DNA of 8,712 nucleotides from JBFWNZ01 sp050250795 (GTDB lineage: Bacteria > Pseudomonadota > Alphaproteobacteria > UBA8366), in contig JBFWNZ010000153.1 of assembly GCA_050250795.1 (NCBI GenBank), positions 1 to 8,712 on the forward strand, given 5' to 3'. Shown piece by piece: positions 1-7,494 of the stretch (position 1 is the stretch's first letter; each line of letters starts with the position of its first letter). The notes below the pieces were generated by a model. That model searched no databases. It worked only from the letters and a program-made list of their open reading frames with translations, and was not told the DNA's origin. Made by a program: the position numbers and the translations under genes.

Positions 1-1
1 C

Positions 2-1249
2 TATCTCGACGATCCCATCGAGGGATTGCTGGAGATCAAATACGGCCTGCCGGCGACAGTGGCGTTCTGCCGGCGCTGCGTCATCTCGAACCAGCGGCCG
101 TCTTCCTCTGTCGAGTTCAAGCACACGCGGGATTCGAAGAAGGCGACCATCCATTTCGACGCCGACGGCATCTGCGATGCCTGCCGCTATGCCGAGCAGA
201 AGCGACAGGGCGTCGACTGGGAAGCGCGCCGCGCGCAGCTGTCGGCGCTGTGCGACCGCTATCGCTCGCGCAATGGATCCTATGACTGTCTGGTTCCCGG
301 ATCGGGGGGCAAGGACTCCATCTATGCGGCCATGATGCTGAAGCGCGAATTCGGCATGCACCCGCTGACGGTGACCTGGGCGCCGCATCTCTACACCGAT
401 GTCGGCTGGCACAATCATCAGGCCTGGGTGCACGAGGGCGGCTTCGACAATTACCTGTTCACGCCCGATGGTCAGGTTCACCGCAAACTGACGCAGCTCG
501 CCTTCCGCAACCTGCTGCATCCGTTCCAGCCCTTCATCTTCGGACAAAAGAATTACGCGCCGAAAATGGCGGTGAAGATGGGCATTCCGCTCGTCTTCTA
601 CGGCGAGAACGAGGCGGAGTACGGCAACCCGGTCAAAGACAACAACAGCGCGAAGCGCGATGCCTCCTATTTCGCGCAACGGCCGACGGGCAACGAGGAA
701 CTGTATTTCGGCGGTGTGCCGATGTCGGACCTGCCGGCGCATGGCATCTTGCCCGGACAGATGGACCCCTACATGCCTGCCGACGCAGACACGCTCGAAG
801 CGGCCGCGATCGAGGTCCACTATCTCGGCTTCTACCTCAAATGGGTGCCGCAGGAGTGCTACTACTACTCGTCCGAGACGGTCGGCTTCCTGGCGAACGA
901 GGATCGGACCGAGGGCACCTATTCGAAATACAACTCCATCGACGATAAGACGGACCCGTACCACTACTGGACGACGCTGATGAAGTTCGGCATCGGCCGC
1001 GCGACCTACGACGCCAGCCAGGAAATCCGGAACGACCACATCACCCGCGAGGAAGGCGTCGCGCTGGTCCATCGCTACGACCAGGAATTCCCGCGCAAGC
1101 ACTTCCCGGAATTCCTGACCTATCTGGACATGCAGGAAGACGAGTTCTTCGCCATCGCGGACAGCTTCCGCTCGCCGCATCTCTGGAAGCATGACGCCGG
1201 CAAGTGGATTCTCCGCCATCGCGTCGAGAACCTGACCGATCCGGAATGA
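2..1249 (+). CDS. N-acetyl sugar amidotransferase (PseA/PtmG/WbuX family), 5' partial
   Basis: Family members replace the oxygen of a sugar N-acetyl group with ammonia to make an acetamidino group, as PtmG does for legionaminic acid and PseA for pseudaminic acid. Numbering from the TTG at 26, two Cys pairs (C15/C18 and C50/C53) look like a zinc site. SGGKDS at 93-98 is the ATP-pyrophosphatase PP-loop that adenylates the substrate. The N-terminal stretch FCRRCVISNQRP followed by ICDAC is typical of the family. The frame is open to the left edge, and the GAGGG at 21-24 lies too close to the TTG to serve it, so I treat the start as probably upstream of the window. At 407 or more residues it is a little longer than the usual 370-390. 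The stop overlaps the next start by ATGA. It is probably cytoplasmic. The family is secure; the exact sugar substrate is inferred from the neighbours. Confidence 0.9.
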   Translation, partial: YLDDPIEGLLEIKYGLPATVAFCRRCVISNQRPSSSVEFKHTRDSKKATIHFDADGICDACRYAEQKRQGVDWEARRAQLSALCDRYRSRNGSYDCLVPGSGGKDSIYAAMMLKREFGMHPLTVTWAPHLYTDVGWHNHQAWVHEGGFDNYLFTPDGQVHRKLTQLAFRNLLHPFQPFIFGQKNYAPKMAVKMGIPLVFYGENEAEYGNPVKDNNSAKRDASYFAQRPTGNEELYFGGVPMSDLPAHGILPGQMDPYMPADADTLEAAAIEVHYLGFYLKWVPQECYYYSSETVGFLANEDRTEGTYSKYNSIDDKTDPYHYWTTLMKFGIGRATYDASQEIRNDHITREEGVALVHRYDQEFPRKHFPEFLTYLDMQEDEFFAIADSFRSPHLWKHDAGKWILRHRVENLTDPE

Positions 1250-1986
1250 CGGCAAGCCTGCTTATCCTCGTTCCGGCGCGCGGCGGGTCCAAACGCCTGC
1301 CGGGCAAGAACCTGCGGCCGCTGGCCGGGCGCTCGCTGATCGCTCATACGGCCGACGCGATTGCCGAAGCCGGCCTGGATGCGCCCGTCCTGCTGTCGAC
1401 GGACGACCCGGCCATCGCCGCGGAGGGGCGCCGGGTCGGCATGACGGTCCCGTTCGTCCGGCCCGCCGGGCTGGCAAACGACACCGCCACCTCCGTCGAT
1501 GTTGCGCTTCACGCACTCGACTGGTTTGCGGCGGAGACCGGCGCCGAGCCCGATCTGCTGATGCTGCTGCAACCCACCTCGCCGCTCCGCGGCGGACGGT
1601 GCCTGACGGTCGCGCAGGACATGCTGGCCCACCGTCCGGATGCCGGAAGCGTCGTGGCCATGAGCGCGCTTCACCTGCCGCCGGCCGCCCTGTTCCTGGC
1701 CGACAAAGCCGGGCATGCGACCGCCCTTTCGACCGATGGACGCCGTCCGGTCTATGCCCCGAACGGCGCCCTCTATCTGACCCGTACGGCGCATCTCCGC
1801 GCCCTGCATTCGCTTTACGCCCCCCCTGTCCTGCCGCTTGTGATGGACCAGCGACGATCCGTGGATATCGACACGCCGGCCGACTGGGCCATGGCGGAAG
1901 CCCTGCTGGCAGCCGGTCTGCCGGAACAGCAGGACACGATGGAGGCCTGCATCGCGCGCCCCTCCAGAACCGGTACGACAGCATGA
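1246..1986 (+). CDS. CMP-nonulosonate (acylneuraminate) cytidylyltransferase, NeuA/LegF/PseF-like
   Basis: This 246-residue enzyme is expected to transfer CMP from CTP to a nonulosonic acid (sialic, legionaminic or pseudaminic acid), giving the donor used by glycosyltransferases. The N-terminal nucleotide-binding signature LVPARGGSKRLPGKN is at residues 8-22, and LLQPTSPLR is at 107-115. The C-terminal DID at 207-209 fits the metal-binding Asp pair of the family. The length is close to the usual 225-250. I start it at the ATG at 1246, which overlaps the upstream stop as ATGA. A reading from 1204 would only add 14 residues with no family resemblance, inside the preceding gene. The stop again overlaps the next gene by ATGA. 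Which nonulosonate it activates cannot be read from these motifs. The neighbouring PtmE-like and PtmG-like genes favour legionaminic acid over Neu5Ac. Confidence 0.9.
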   Translation: MTASLLILVPARGGSKRLPGKNLRPLAGRSLIAHTADAIAEAGLDAPVLLSTDDPAIAAEGRRVGMTVPFVRPAGLANDTATSVDVALHALDWFAAETGAEPDLLMLLQPTSPLRGGRCLTVAQDMLAHRPDAGSVVAMSALHLPPAALFLADKAGHATALSTDGRRPVYAPNGALYLTRTAHLRALHSLYAPPVLPLVMDQRRSVDIDTPADWAMAEALLAAGLPEQQDTMEACIARPSRTGTTA

Positions 1987-3047
1987 TCGTCATCACCGAT
2001 TTCACCGGCTATGCGTGCAGCCGCACCACGCCGATCCGCGAAGTTCTGAACCGGTTGGACCGGACGCCCCATTTGTTCCAGATCGTACTGGACGATGACG
2101 GCCGGCTTCTCGGCACCATCACCGATGGCGACGTCCGGCGCGCGATGCTGCGCGGCGTCGAACTGGACGGCGCCGCCGCCGCCTGCATGCAGCCGCAGCC
2201 CAAGACCGGCCGGAAGAGCGATCCGCAAGGCAATGTGAAGAAGCTTGCCGATGTCGGCAGCAGCCGCGCCTTCCTGCCCGTCGTCGACGATGACGGGCGT
2301 ATGGTCGAAATCCTGGTGCGGGAGCCGGCCGACGCCGGCATCGCCCGTGCGCTGGTGATGGCCGGCGGCTATGGCACACGCCTCGGCGAGCGCACGCGCA
2401 ACACCCCAAAGCCGCTGCTTGAGGTCGGGGGGCGTCCCATCCTCGACCATGTCCTGAGCGGATTGGAGAAGGCCGGGGTGTCGGCCATCCACGTCTCGGT
2501 GCATTACCGCGCCGAGCAGATCCGGGCGTATCTGGAGCAGCGCGACAACCGGGTACCCGTCGCCCTTGTCGAGGAAAGCGAGCCGATGGGCACCGCCGGC
2601 GCGCTGGCCCATATCGGCGGCCCGGGCAGGGCGCCCCTTCTGGTCGTGAATGGAGACCTCATCACCGACGTCGATTTCGCGGCCCTGCACGAGTTCCATC
2701 TGCGCCACGCGCTGGACGGCACGATCGGCGTGGCGCGCTACGATATCGACGTGCCGTTCGGAGTGATCCGCTACGGCGAGGACGGGTTGTTCGCCGGCAT
2801 TGAGGAAAAACCCCGCATCAGCAATTTCATCGCGGCCGGGGTCTATTACCTGTCCGCCGAGTTCATGGCCCTGGTCCCGCATGACCGGCCGATGGACATG
2901 CCGGAACTGCTGAACCAGGGGCGCAAGATCGGGCTGAGGATCGGGTTGTTCCCGATCCATGAATACTGGACCGATGTCGGCCGGCCAGCGGACCTCGATG
3001 CCGCGAATGCGGCCCACCGCAACCGCACAGTCGATCAAGACCGGTAG
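1983..3047 (+). CDS. ptmE: CBS-domain sugar-1-phosphate nucleotidyltransferase, PtmE-like
   Basis: This 354-residue protein has two parts. Residues about 5-118 form a pair of CBS repeats (ITDGDVRR at 46-53 in the first, FLPVVDDDGR from 97 in the second). Residues about 122-350 form an NTP_transferase domain. In that domain, MAGGYGTRL at 126-134 is the nucleotide-binding loop with its catalytic Arg, VNGDLITDVD at 222-231 carries the metal-binding Asp, and EYWTDVGRP at 327-335 is the usual C-terminal sugar-site motif. Campylobacter PtmE has this same layout and makes GDP-glucosamine from glucosamine-1-phosphate at the start of the legionaminic acid pathway. The CBS pair may sense an adenine nucleotide, but that is unproven here. 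The start is the ATG of an ATGA overlap with the cytidylyltransferase stop. A longer in-frame reading back to 1599 would lie inside that gene and is rejected. Other nucleotidyltransferases of this two-domain type act on other sugar phosphates, so the substrate is inferred from context. Confidence 0.82.
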   Translation: MIVITDFTGYACSRTTPIREVLNRLDRTPHLFQIVLDDDGRLLGTITDGDVRRAMLRGVELDGAAAACMQPQPKTGRKSDPQGNVKKLADVGSSRAFLPVVDDDGRMVEILVREPADAGIARALVMAGGYGTRLGERTRNTPKPLLEVGGRPILDHVLSGLEKAGVSAIHVSVHYRAEQIRAYLEQRDNRVPVALVEESEPMGTAGALAHIGGPGRAPLLVVNGDLITDVDFAALHEFHLRHALDGTIGVARYDIDVPFGVIRYGEDGLFAGIEEKPRISNFIAAGVYYLSAEFMALVPHDRPMDMPELLNQGRKIGLRIGLFPIHEYWTDVGRPADLDAANAAHRNRTVDQDR

Positions 3048-3066
3048 CGCGAGACCGCTCGACACC

Positions 3067-5013
3067 ATGTCGGTTCTAGCCTTCGTCGACAGCCCCCAAG
3101 CCGTGGAGCGCGCGCGGAATGCCGTTCCCGCAGCCGCGCTGGTCACGGACAATCCCATGCTCGTTGAATGGGGTGCCGGCCGCGGCATCGCGATCGAGAA
3201 TGCCGAGACGGAAATCTCCCAGGACGAGGCCAATGCGATCTGCCTCGCCGCCTGGGAGGCCGTGGCGGCCGCGGATGCCGCGCTATGCGCATCGCAGTTG
3301 GGCGACCGCCTGAATCTGGATCCCGAGCATCTGCATACGAGCAATACCGGCTACGTCCTGCTGTCGGCCTATCTCTACCCGCTCGCGGTGCTCACGCGCC
3401 TGATCGAGCGCCAGCAGGCCGAAGCGTTCCACCTGTTCGCCGATCCCAGCCGCGTCTGGGAGCCCCGGACACCGATGTCCATTTCGATGATCGTGTCGCC
3501 GCTTCGCACCCTGGCGGAAGCCGGTGCCTTTCCGTCCACCTGCCCGATCCGGTTCCACGCCGTATCGGCAGGTGCGGACGGCACCATCAACGATACACGC
3601 AGCGGCGACCTCGCCCTGCGCAGCGTCATTCTTCCGGCCAGCACCTTGCTGGCGGAGACGGCACTGCGCTTCGGAAAGGCTGTCGGGCTCGGCCGCCGGT
3701 CGATCCCGTTTATCGGCAAGAACGAAGCGATCCGCGAGACGCTCGGGCATCTCCTCCTGGCCGGAGAGAAGATCGAGCGGCTGGATGCAACGCTTCTGGA
3801 CCGCCGATCCATCCCGTCCTCGGTTCCGGAGACTCTGCCGGCGCCGGAGCCCTCGACCCTCGCCCTGGTCGTGCCCGCAATGGCGGCGTATTTGCAAAAG
3901 ACCGGCTTCCTGGGCGGCACGCAGATCGAGACCTTGACGGGAATATGGTGCAGCCACCTCGATGCCGAACTGCATGCCGTCTCCCGGCTGCTGCCGGAAA
4001 AGTCCGGCCTCTTGAAAAAGCTGTTCTCGCCGCAAGCCCGCCGCCACAAGCTCCTGATGACGAACGGGCTTCACGGCATTCTCGGCCATCAAATTTTTGC
4101 CTGCCTTCAACGGCTGGGGGTCGAGGTCGTCGGTGTCGAGCACGGCGTCACGGTCGGGCTGGCGCTGTGCAATGATGTCCGGACCCGGACCCTGGAAGCG
4201 GCGACGACCAGCCGATTCCTCGTCTGTGCAGAGACCGCCAGGCAAGCGAACCTGAAGGCAATTCCCGAGCGACATGACGACTGGTGCAACGTCATCGGCC
4301 TCGCCGAGCAGACGCGGCAACTGCCCCGCCGGCCGTTACAACGGTTTCTCGCCCGGCGGGCGCTGAAAATTCCGCGCCGCGACTCCGTTCTCATGCATGT
4401 GGACGCTTTCCTCTTCGGCGGTCCGCTGCGTTACCTCTACACGCCGACTAGCCCCCGTCTGTTCGACATCCAGACCAGACTGACGCGCGAGGTCTACCGC
4501 GACCTGCCGCATCGCGTTCTCTACAAGGAATATCCGACGAAGCGTTTTCCCTATCATCCGCCCATCGCCGATTGGACCGACGGGACAGAGCGACCGGGAA
4601 ACATCGGCTATCTCGGCGACAGCGACTTCCGCTATATGCGCGCCGCCGCCGACATCATCGTGACCAACGTCCCGACCAGCACGCTCGGCTGGTGCCTGGG
4701 GACTGGCGTACCGCTGGTCTATATGGATTCGCGCGAGATCAAGCCCCTGATCGACGAGGCGATGCGCCGTGCCTTTCGCGACGCCCTGTTCGTCGTCGAT
4801 ATCGACGATCCGAACTGGCCGCAACACCTGCGGATGCTCGTAGACCGACCGTTGGATGCAATCCGCACCGACTGGCAACGCAAAAAACTGGCACGGGATG
4901 CGCTGCTTCGCGCTGCCATTTTCGGGCCACCCGGATCGGTCGGACACCGCGCCGCATGCCTGATCCGCGAGATGCTGTCGCAACCCCGCAATGGATTGGC
5001 GGCAACATTATGA
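3067..5013 (+). CDS. Large surface-carbohydrate protein, candidate GT-B-like glycosyltransferase (function unassigned)
   Basis: I do not recognise a firm family for this 648-residue protein. The C-terminal half (about residue 330 onward) has the feel of a GT-B sugar transferase of the capsule or sialyltransferase type. EHG at 358-360 sits after a predicted beta strand, YKEYP at 486-490 resembles the Lys-x-His-Pro motif of bacterial sialyl/Kdo transferases with Tyr replacing His, and VPTSTLGWCLGTGVPLVYMDS around 535-555 resembles the nucleotide-sugar-binding Ser/Thr loop. The N-terminal half looks like an alpha/beta domain of unknown role. No signal peptide or membrane segment is obvious, so it probably acts in the cytoplasm. 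The start is the first ATG after the ptmE-like stop, leaving a 19-base gap with no strong Shine-Dalgarno. The frame stays open upstream into ptmE, but those codons are overlap. Lying just after the CMP-sugar genes, it is the only candidate here for transferring the nonulosonate. That role is inference. Confidence 0.8.
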   Translation: MSVLAFVDSPQAVERARNAVPAAALVTDNPMLVEWGAGRGIAIENAETEISQDEANAICLAAWEAVAAADAALCASQLGDRLNLDPEHLHTSNTGYVLLSAYLYPLAVLTRLIERQQAEAFHLFADPSRVWEPRTPMSISMIVSPLRTLAEAGAFPSTCPIRFHAVSAGADGTINDTRSGDLALRSVILPASTLLAETALRFGKAVGLGRRSIPFIGKNEAIRETLGHLLLAGEKIERLDATLLDRRSIPSSVPETLPAPEPSTLALVVPAMAAYLQKTGFLGGTQIETLTGIWCSHLDAELHAVSRLLPEKSGLLKKLFSPQARRHKLLMTNGLHGILGHQIFACLQRLGVEVVGVEHGVTVGLALCNDVRTRTLEAATTSRFLVCAETARQANLKAIPERHDDWCNVIGLAEQTRQLPRRPLQRFLARRALKIPRRDSVLMHVDAFLFGGPLRYLYTPTSPRLFDIQTRLTREVYRDLPHRVLYKEYPTKRFPYHPPIADWTDGTERPGNIGYLGDSDFRYMRAAADIIVTNVPTSTLGWCLGTGVPLVYMDSREIKPLIDEAMRRAFRDALFVVDIDDPNWPQHLRMLVDRPLDAIRTDWQRKKLARDALLRAAIFGPPGSVGHRAACLIREMLSQPRNGLAATL

Positions 5014-6005
5014 CGGAGATGAAAGGGCTTCAGATTCAACGCTGCCGCGACATGGCAGCCTGGGATGCCTTCGTCGGCGCGTCGCCGCAGGATTCCGTCT
5101 TCTGCCGGAGCGACATTCTCCGCGCATATGGGGTCGAAACCGATCTCTGGCTGGTCAGCCGGAACGGGCAACCGGTGCTGGGACTCCCGGTACTCCATCG
5201 CAACGAAGTTGCCGCCGGACCGCTGCCCTATGCCTATTATCAAGGACCGGTCTATGCGCCGTCGGTCGACAAGCTTTCCCCCCTCCGCCGGCCGGGCTGG
5301 ATGATCACCCTGCTCGAGACGGCACTGGACGCCATTGAGCCTCACTACCGACGGCTGCATTTCTGCACCCATCCGGGCGGGATGCCGGAACTTCGCCCGC
5401 TCCAATGGTTTCACTATCACCAGCCGGAAAAGGGGCGCTTCGAGATCGCCGCCGGATATACGGCACTCTATCCGCTGAACAACGTTCAGAGCTGGGACGG
5501 CATCCTGGAGTCCGTGCGCAAGGACAGACGGCAGGATTTGAAGCTTGCGGCCGCAAACGGCCTCACGGTCGAGCAAAGCAAAGACTTCTCCGTTCTTCGC
5601 CGACTGGTCGAAGAGACCTTCGAGCGGCAAGGCGCACGCCCTGACGAGGACGAGTTGCAGCAGCTTGAGCGGCTCTTGCAGGCGGCCACGCGCAGCGGCC
5701 TCGGCGAATTGCTGGTCGCGCGGGCACCCGGCGAACCGCCCGTGGCGGCGCAGTTGATCCTCTATGACTCGCTTTCAGGGCATGCCGTAGCCGCCGGAAA
5801 CGACATAGGCCGGCGTGCGCAAGGCGGGGGGACGCTGTTGTGCCTGACCTTCCTCGAACGCTGCCGGTTGCGGGGGCTGCGCTGGGCCGACTTCAACGGC
5901 GCCAACTCGCCGGATCGGGCCGATTTCAAACACAGCCTGGGCGCCGTCCCGGCCATGTTCTTTCGGGCGACCTGGACGGACCCGCAGCGGACGGCCCTTG
6001 CATGA
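5010..6005 (+). CDS. FemAB/BioF2-like GNAT acyltransferase (Acetyltransf_6 type)
   Basis: This 331-residue protein has the two-lobed layout of FemAB-related acyltransferases. The N-terminal lobe (about 1-160) contains the pattern W-x-x-F-V with SP and S-x-F near residues 18-35. The C-terminal lobe (about 165-310) starts with SVRKDRRQDLK at 168-178 and ends in GANSPDRADFKHSLGA at 297-312. The closing N-S-P ... F-K-x-S-x-G pattern is characteristic of this group in exopolysaccharide and sugar-modification loci. It would use an acyl-CoA or aminoacyl donor to acylate an amine, plausibly an amino group on the nonulosonate or its precursor. It overlaps both neighbours by ATGA, and the first ATG gives the natural start, ruling out a longer reading back to 4572. 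Family level is fairly sure; donor and acceptor are unknown. The acyl-CoA P-loop of classical GNATs is not obvious, as is usual in this subgroup. Confidence 0.82.
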   Translation: MTEMKGLQIQRCRDMAAWDAFVGASPQDSVFCRSDILRAYGVETDLWLVSRNGQPVLGLPVLHRNEVAAGPLPYAYYQGPVYAPSVDKLSPLRRPGWMITLLETALDAIEPHYRRLHFCTHPGGMPELRPLQWFHYHQPEKGRFEIAAGYTALYPLNNVQSWDGILESVRKDRRQDLKLAAANGLTVEQSKDFSVLRRLVEETFERQGARPDEDELQQLERLLQAATRSGLGELLVARAPGEPPVAAQLILYDSLSGHAVAAGNDIGRRAQGGGTLLCLTFLERCRLRGLRWADFNGANSPDRADFKHSLGAVPAMFFRATWTDPQRTALA

Positions 6006-6670
6006 CGGCCACTGACGCAGAAGCCCGCACTTTGATCGCGCAATGGAAATCGGCCGGCAATGCGGACATCGGCGACGGCCAGGTATCGGTCCTGCCGATC
6101 CGGACGGATGCGGCCGCCGACCCCGAAGCGGTGCAGCGCCTGGCCGCTTGGCGTAACCGCAATGCCGACTGGTTCATGTCGCGCTTCGTCACCGATGCGC
6201 CGCGGACCCGGGCATGGCTGCGCAGCATCGCATCGGACCCGCTGCGAATTCTGTTCTGGATCGAGGCCCAGCCCGGCCGCCCTGTCGGCCTTCTCGGCCT
6301 CTCGGGCTTCAGCCCCGACGGGCGAAGCTGTGCGCTGGAAAGCGTCATGCGCGGCGAAGCCAGCGAACCGCGCGACGCGATGACGAGGGGCCTGCGCGCC
6401 CTGCTCGCGAGGTTGGCCTGCGAAACCACGCTCGAACGGGTCTGGCTGCGCGTGTTCTCGGATGCAGCAAGCGCCATCGCCCTGTACCGGCGGTGCGGCT
6501 TCATGCCCACCGACCTCGAACCGCTCCGCTACGAAGGCACGGATGCGGAGGGACAGTGGCTCGCACAGACCGGCGACGGCACACCGAGACGCTTCAACCT
6601 GATCATGGAGTGGCGGCGCCCCGAAGCACAGCCAGCCGCGCACCAACCGCACGGGAAGACCGACCGATGA
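6002..6670 (+). CDS. GNAT N-acetyltransferase, PseH/LegH-like
   Basis: This 222-residue protein is a GNAT enzyme of the Acetyltransf_3 style. WRNRNADWFM at 50-59 resembles the WRN...FM segment of PseH, the acetyltransferase that N-acetylates the 4-amino sugar in pseudaminic acid synthesis. LYRRCGF at 161-167 is the C-terminal GNAT motif. It could therefore supply the LegH/PseH step (acetyl-CoA to a 4-amino nucleotide sugar), which would otherwise be missing from this window. The Asn normally found seven residues before that Tyr is Ala155. The C-terminal tail after about residue 200 is rich in Pro, His and Arg and looks disordered. The start is the ATG at 6002, in an ATGA overlap with the preceding stop; the frame runs further upstream only as a shadow. 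The alternative is an unrelated GNAT that tailors the finished sugar. Family is good; pathway role is inference. Confidence 0.82.
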   Translation: MTATDAEARTLIAQWKSAGNADIGDGQVSVLPIRTDAAADPEAVQRLAAWRNRNADWFMSRFVTDAPRTRAWLRSIASDPLRILFWIEAQPGRPVGLLGLSGFSPDGRSCALESVMRGEASEPRDAMTRGLRALLARLACETTLERVWLRVFSDAASAIALYRRCGFMPTDLEPLRYEGTDAEGQWLAQTGDGTPRRFNLIMEWRRPEAQPAAHQPHGKTDR

Positions 6671-7467
6671 CAACGCCAGACCGTATTTCGTCGGAGATTC
6701 AGGAGAACGGGTTCGCCATCATCCGCGGCGCGTTCTCGAAGGATGCAATCGGGCAGATTTTCGCGGACATCGCACAGATGCTGGACATCGCCCTGCGCAG
6801 CGCCGGAATCGAGCCGGATAAACAAGCGAGCGTCGACGAGAAATACCTGCGCCTCAAGGACGGCGCGCCGCGCCTCAAGGGTCATGCCTACGATCTGCTC
6901 GGCCGCCTCGACTCCGTCCAACGGGCGATCTGGTCATCCCCGATCAGCCAGGTCGGACGGACGCTCTACAGCACGCCCCTGCTCCTCGGACCCGTCCAGA
7001 TCCGGATCGACGACAGCAGCAACGACCGGCTGCTGCCGATGCATCAGGAACTGGAGCAGATATCCCTGTTAAGCATCAATTTCTGGCTGCCGCTGGTGGA
7101 TGTGGCGCCCGGGGCGGGAACGCTTCGGATCGTGCCGGGATCGCATCGGCGGGGGCTGCGCCCGCATGTGCGATTGGCCGAACTCGCCCACTATTTCTCG
7201 CTCGACCCGGCGGAATATGCCGGCGAAACGACCGAGACCCTGACGATGTCGGCCGGCGATCTGCTGCTGTTCCATCCATTCCTGTTCCACGGATCGGATC
7301 GCAACAGCGGCACACATATCCGCTGGACGCTGGTCTCGCGCTTGACCGAACTCAACACTTGCCCGTACCTGCGGTCGGCCGATGCCCCGCTGATCATGGA
7401 CCGCAATCCCGATCCGAGTGCACCGGGCAACGACTTCGTCCGCGATTTTGCGCCATCCAGCCGCTGA
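6667..7467 (+). CDS. Phytanoyl-CoA dioxygenase (PhyH) family Fe(II)/2-oxoglutarate oxygenase
   Basis: This 266-residue protein carries the expected double-stranded beta-helix signature. The iron triad would be H126 and E128 (MHQE, an H-x-E rather than the usual H-x-D) with the distal H208 (HPFLFHG). R219 in IRWTLVSR is placed to bind 2-oxoglutarate. Between them, INFWLPLVDVAPGAGTLRIVPGSH (about 137-160) is the classic PhyH strand-turn ending in PGSH. Such enzymes hydroxylate or desaturate small molecules, including lipids and sugars. In a surface-sugar operon a sugar-tailoring role is more likely than phytanoyl-CoA oxidation, but the substrate is unknown. It overlaps the upstream GNAT by ATGA; the long in-frame extension back to 6214 lies inside that gene. 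Glu in place of Asp is tolerated in some members, so loss of activity cannot be assumed. Confidence 0.88.
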   Translation: MTTPDRISSEIQENGFAIIRGAFSKDAIGQIFADIAQMLDIALRSAGIEPDKQASVDEKYLRLKDGAPRLKGHAYDLLGRLDSVQRAIWSSPISQVGRTLYSTPLLLGPVQIRIDDSSNDRLLPMHQELEQISLLSINFWLPLVDVAPGAGTLRIVPGSHRRGLRPHVRLAELAHYFSLDPAEYAGETTETLTMSAGDLLLFHPFLFHGSDRNSGTHIRWTLVSRLTELNTCPYLRSADAPLIMDRNPDPSAPGNDFVRDFAPSSR

Positions 7468-7478
7468 CGCAATCGCAT

Positions 7479-7486
7479 GGAAGGAA
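7479..7486 (+). promoter_or_regulatory. Shine-Dalgarno-like GGAAGGAA that decides the start of the aminopeptidase-like gene
   Basis: This purine run sits 8 bases upstream of an in-frame GTG at 7495. The in-frame ATG at 7477 would place the run inside its own coding sequence and has no Shine-Dalgarno before it. The TTG at 7489 is only 2 bases away, too close. It is the clearest ribosome binding site in the window, and it falls at one of the two junctions that lack an ATGA overlap. Confidence 0.5.
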
Positions 7487-7494
7487 CCTTGACG

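Noticed and set aside
3045..3066. Possible terminator or promoter in the gap after ptmE
   Set aside because: The 19-base gap shows no stem-loop with a T-run and is too short to hold a promoter.
1815..3344. 509-codon open frame on the minus strand
   Set aside because: It is opposite the ptmE-like gene and adjoining genes, has no recognisable domain, and fits the antisense shadow expected of GC-rich coding DNA.
3168..4175. 335-codon open frame on the plus strand
   Set aside because: It overlaps the 3067-5013 gene in another frame and is dominated by Arg, Pro and Gly, typical of a frame-shifted GC-rich shadow.
3283..4320. 345-codon open frame on the minus strand
   Set aside because: It is antisense to the large transferase candidate; composition is low-quality and no motif is visible.
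4572..5009. N-terminal extension of the FemAB-like protein
   Set aside because: The frame is open but lies within the preceding gene, and its translation is Arg-rich without family similarity. The ATG at 5010 is the natural start.
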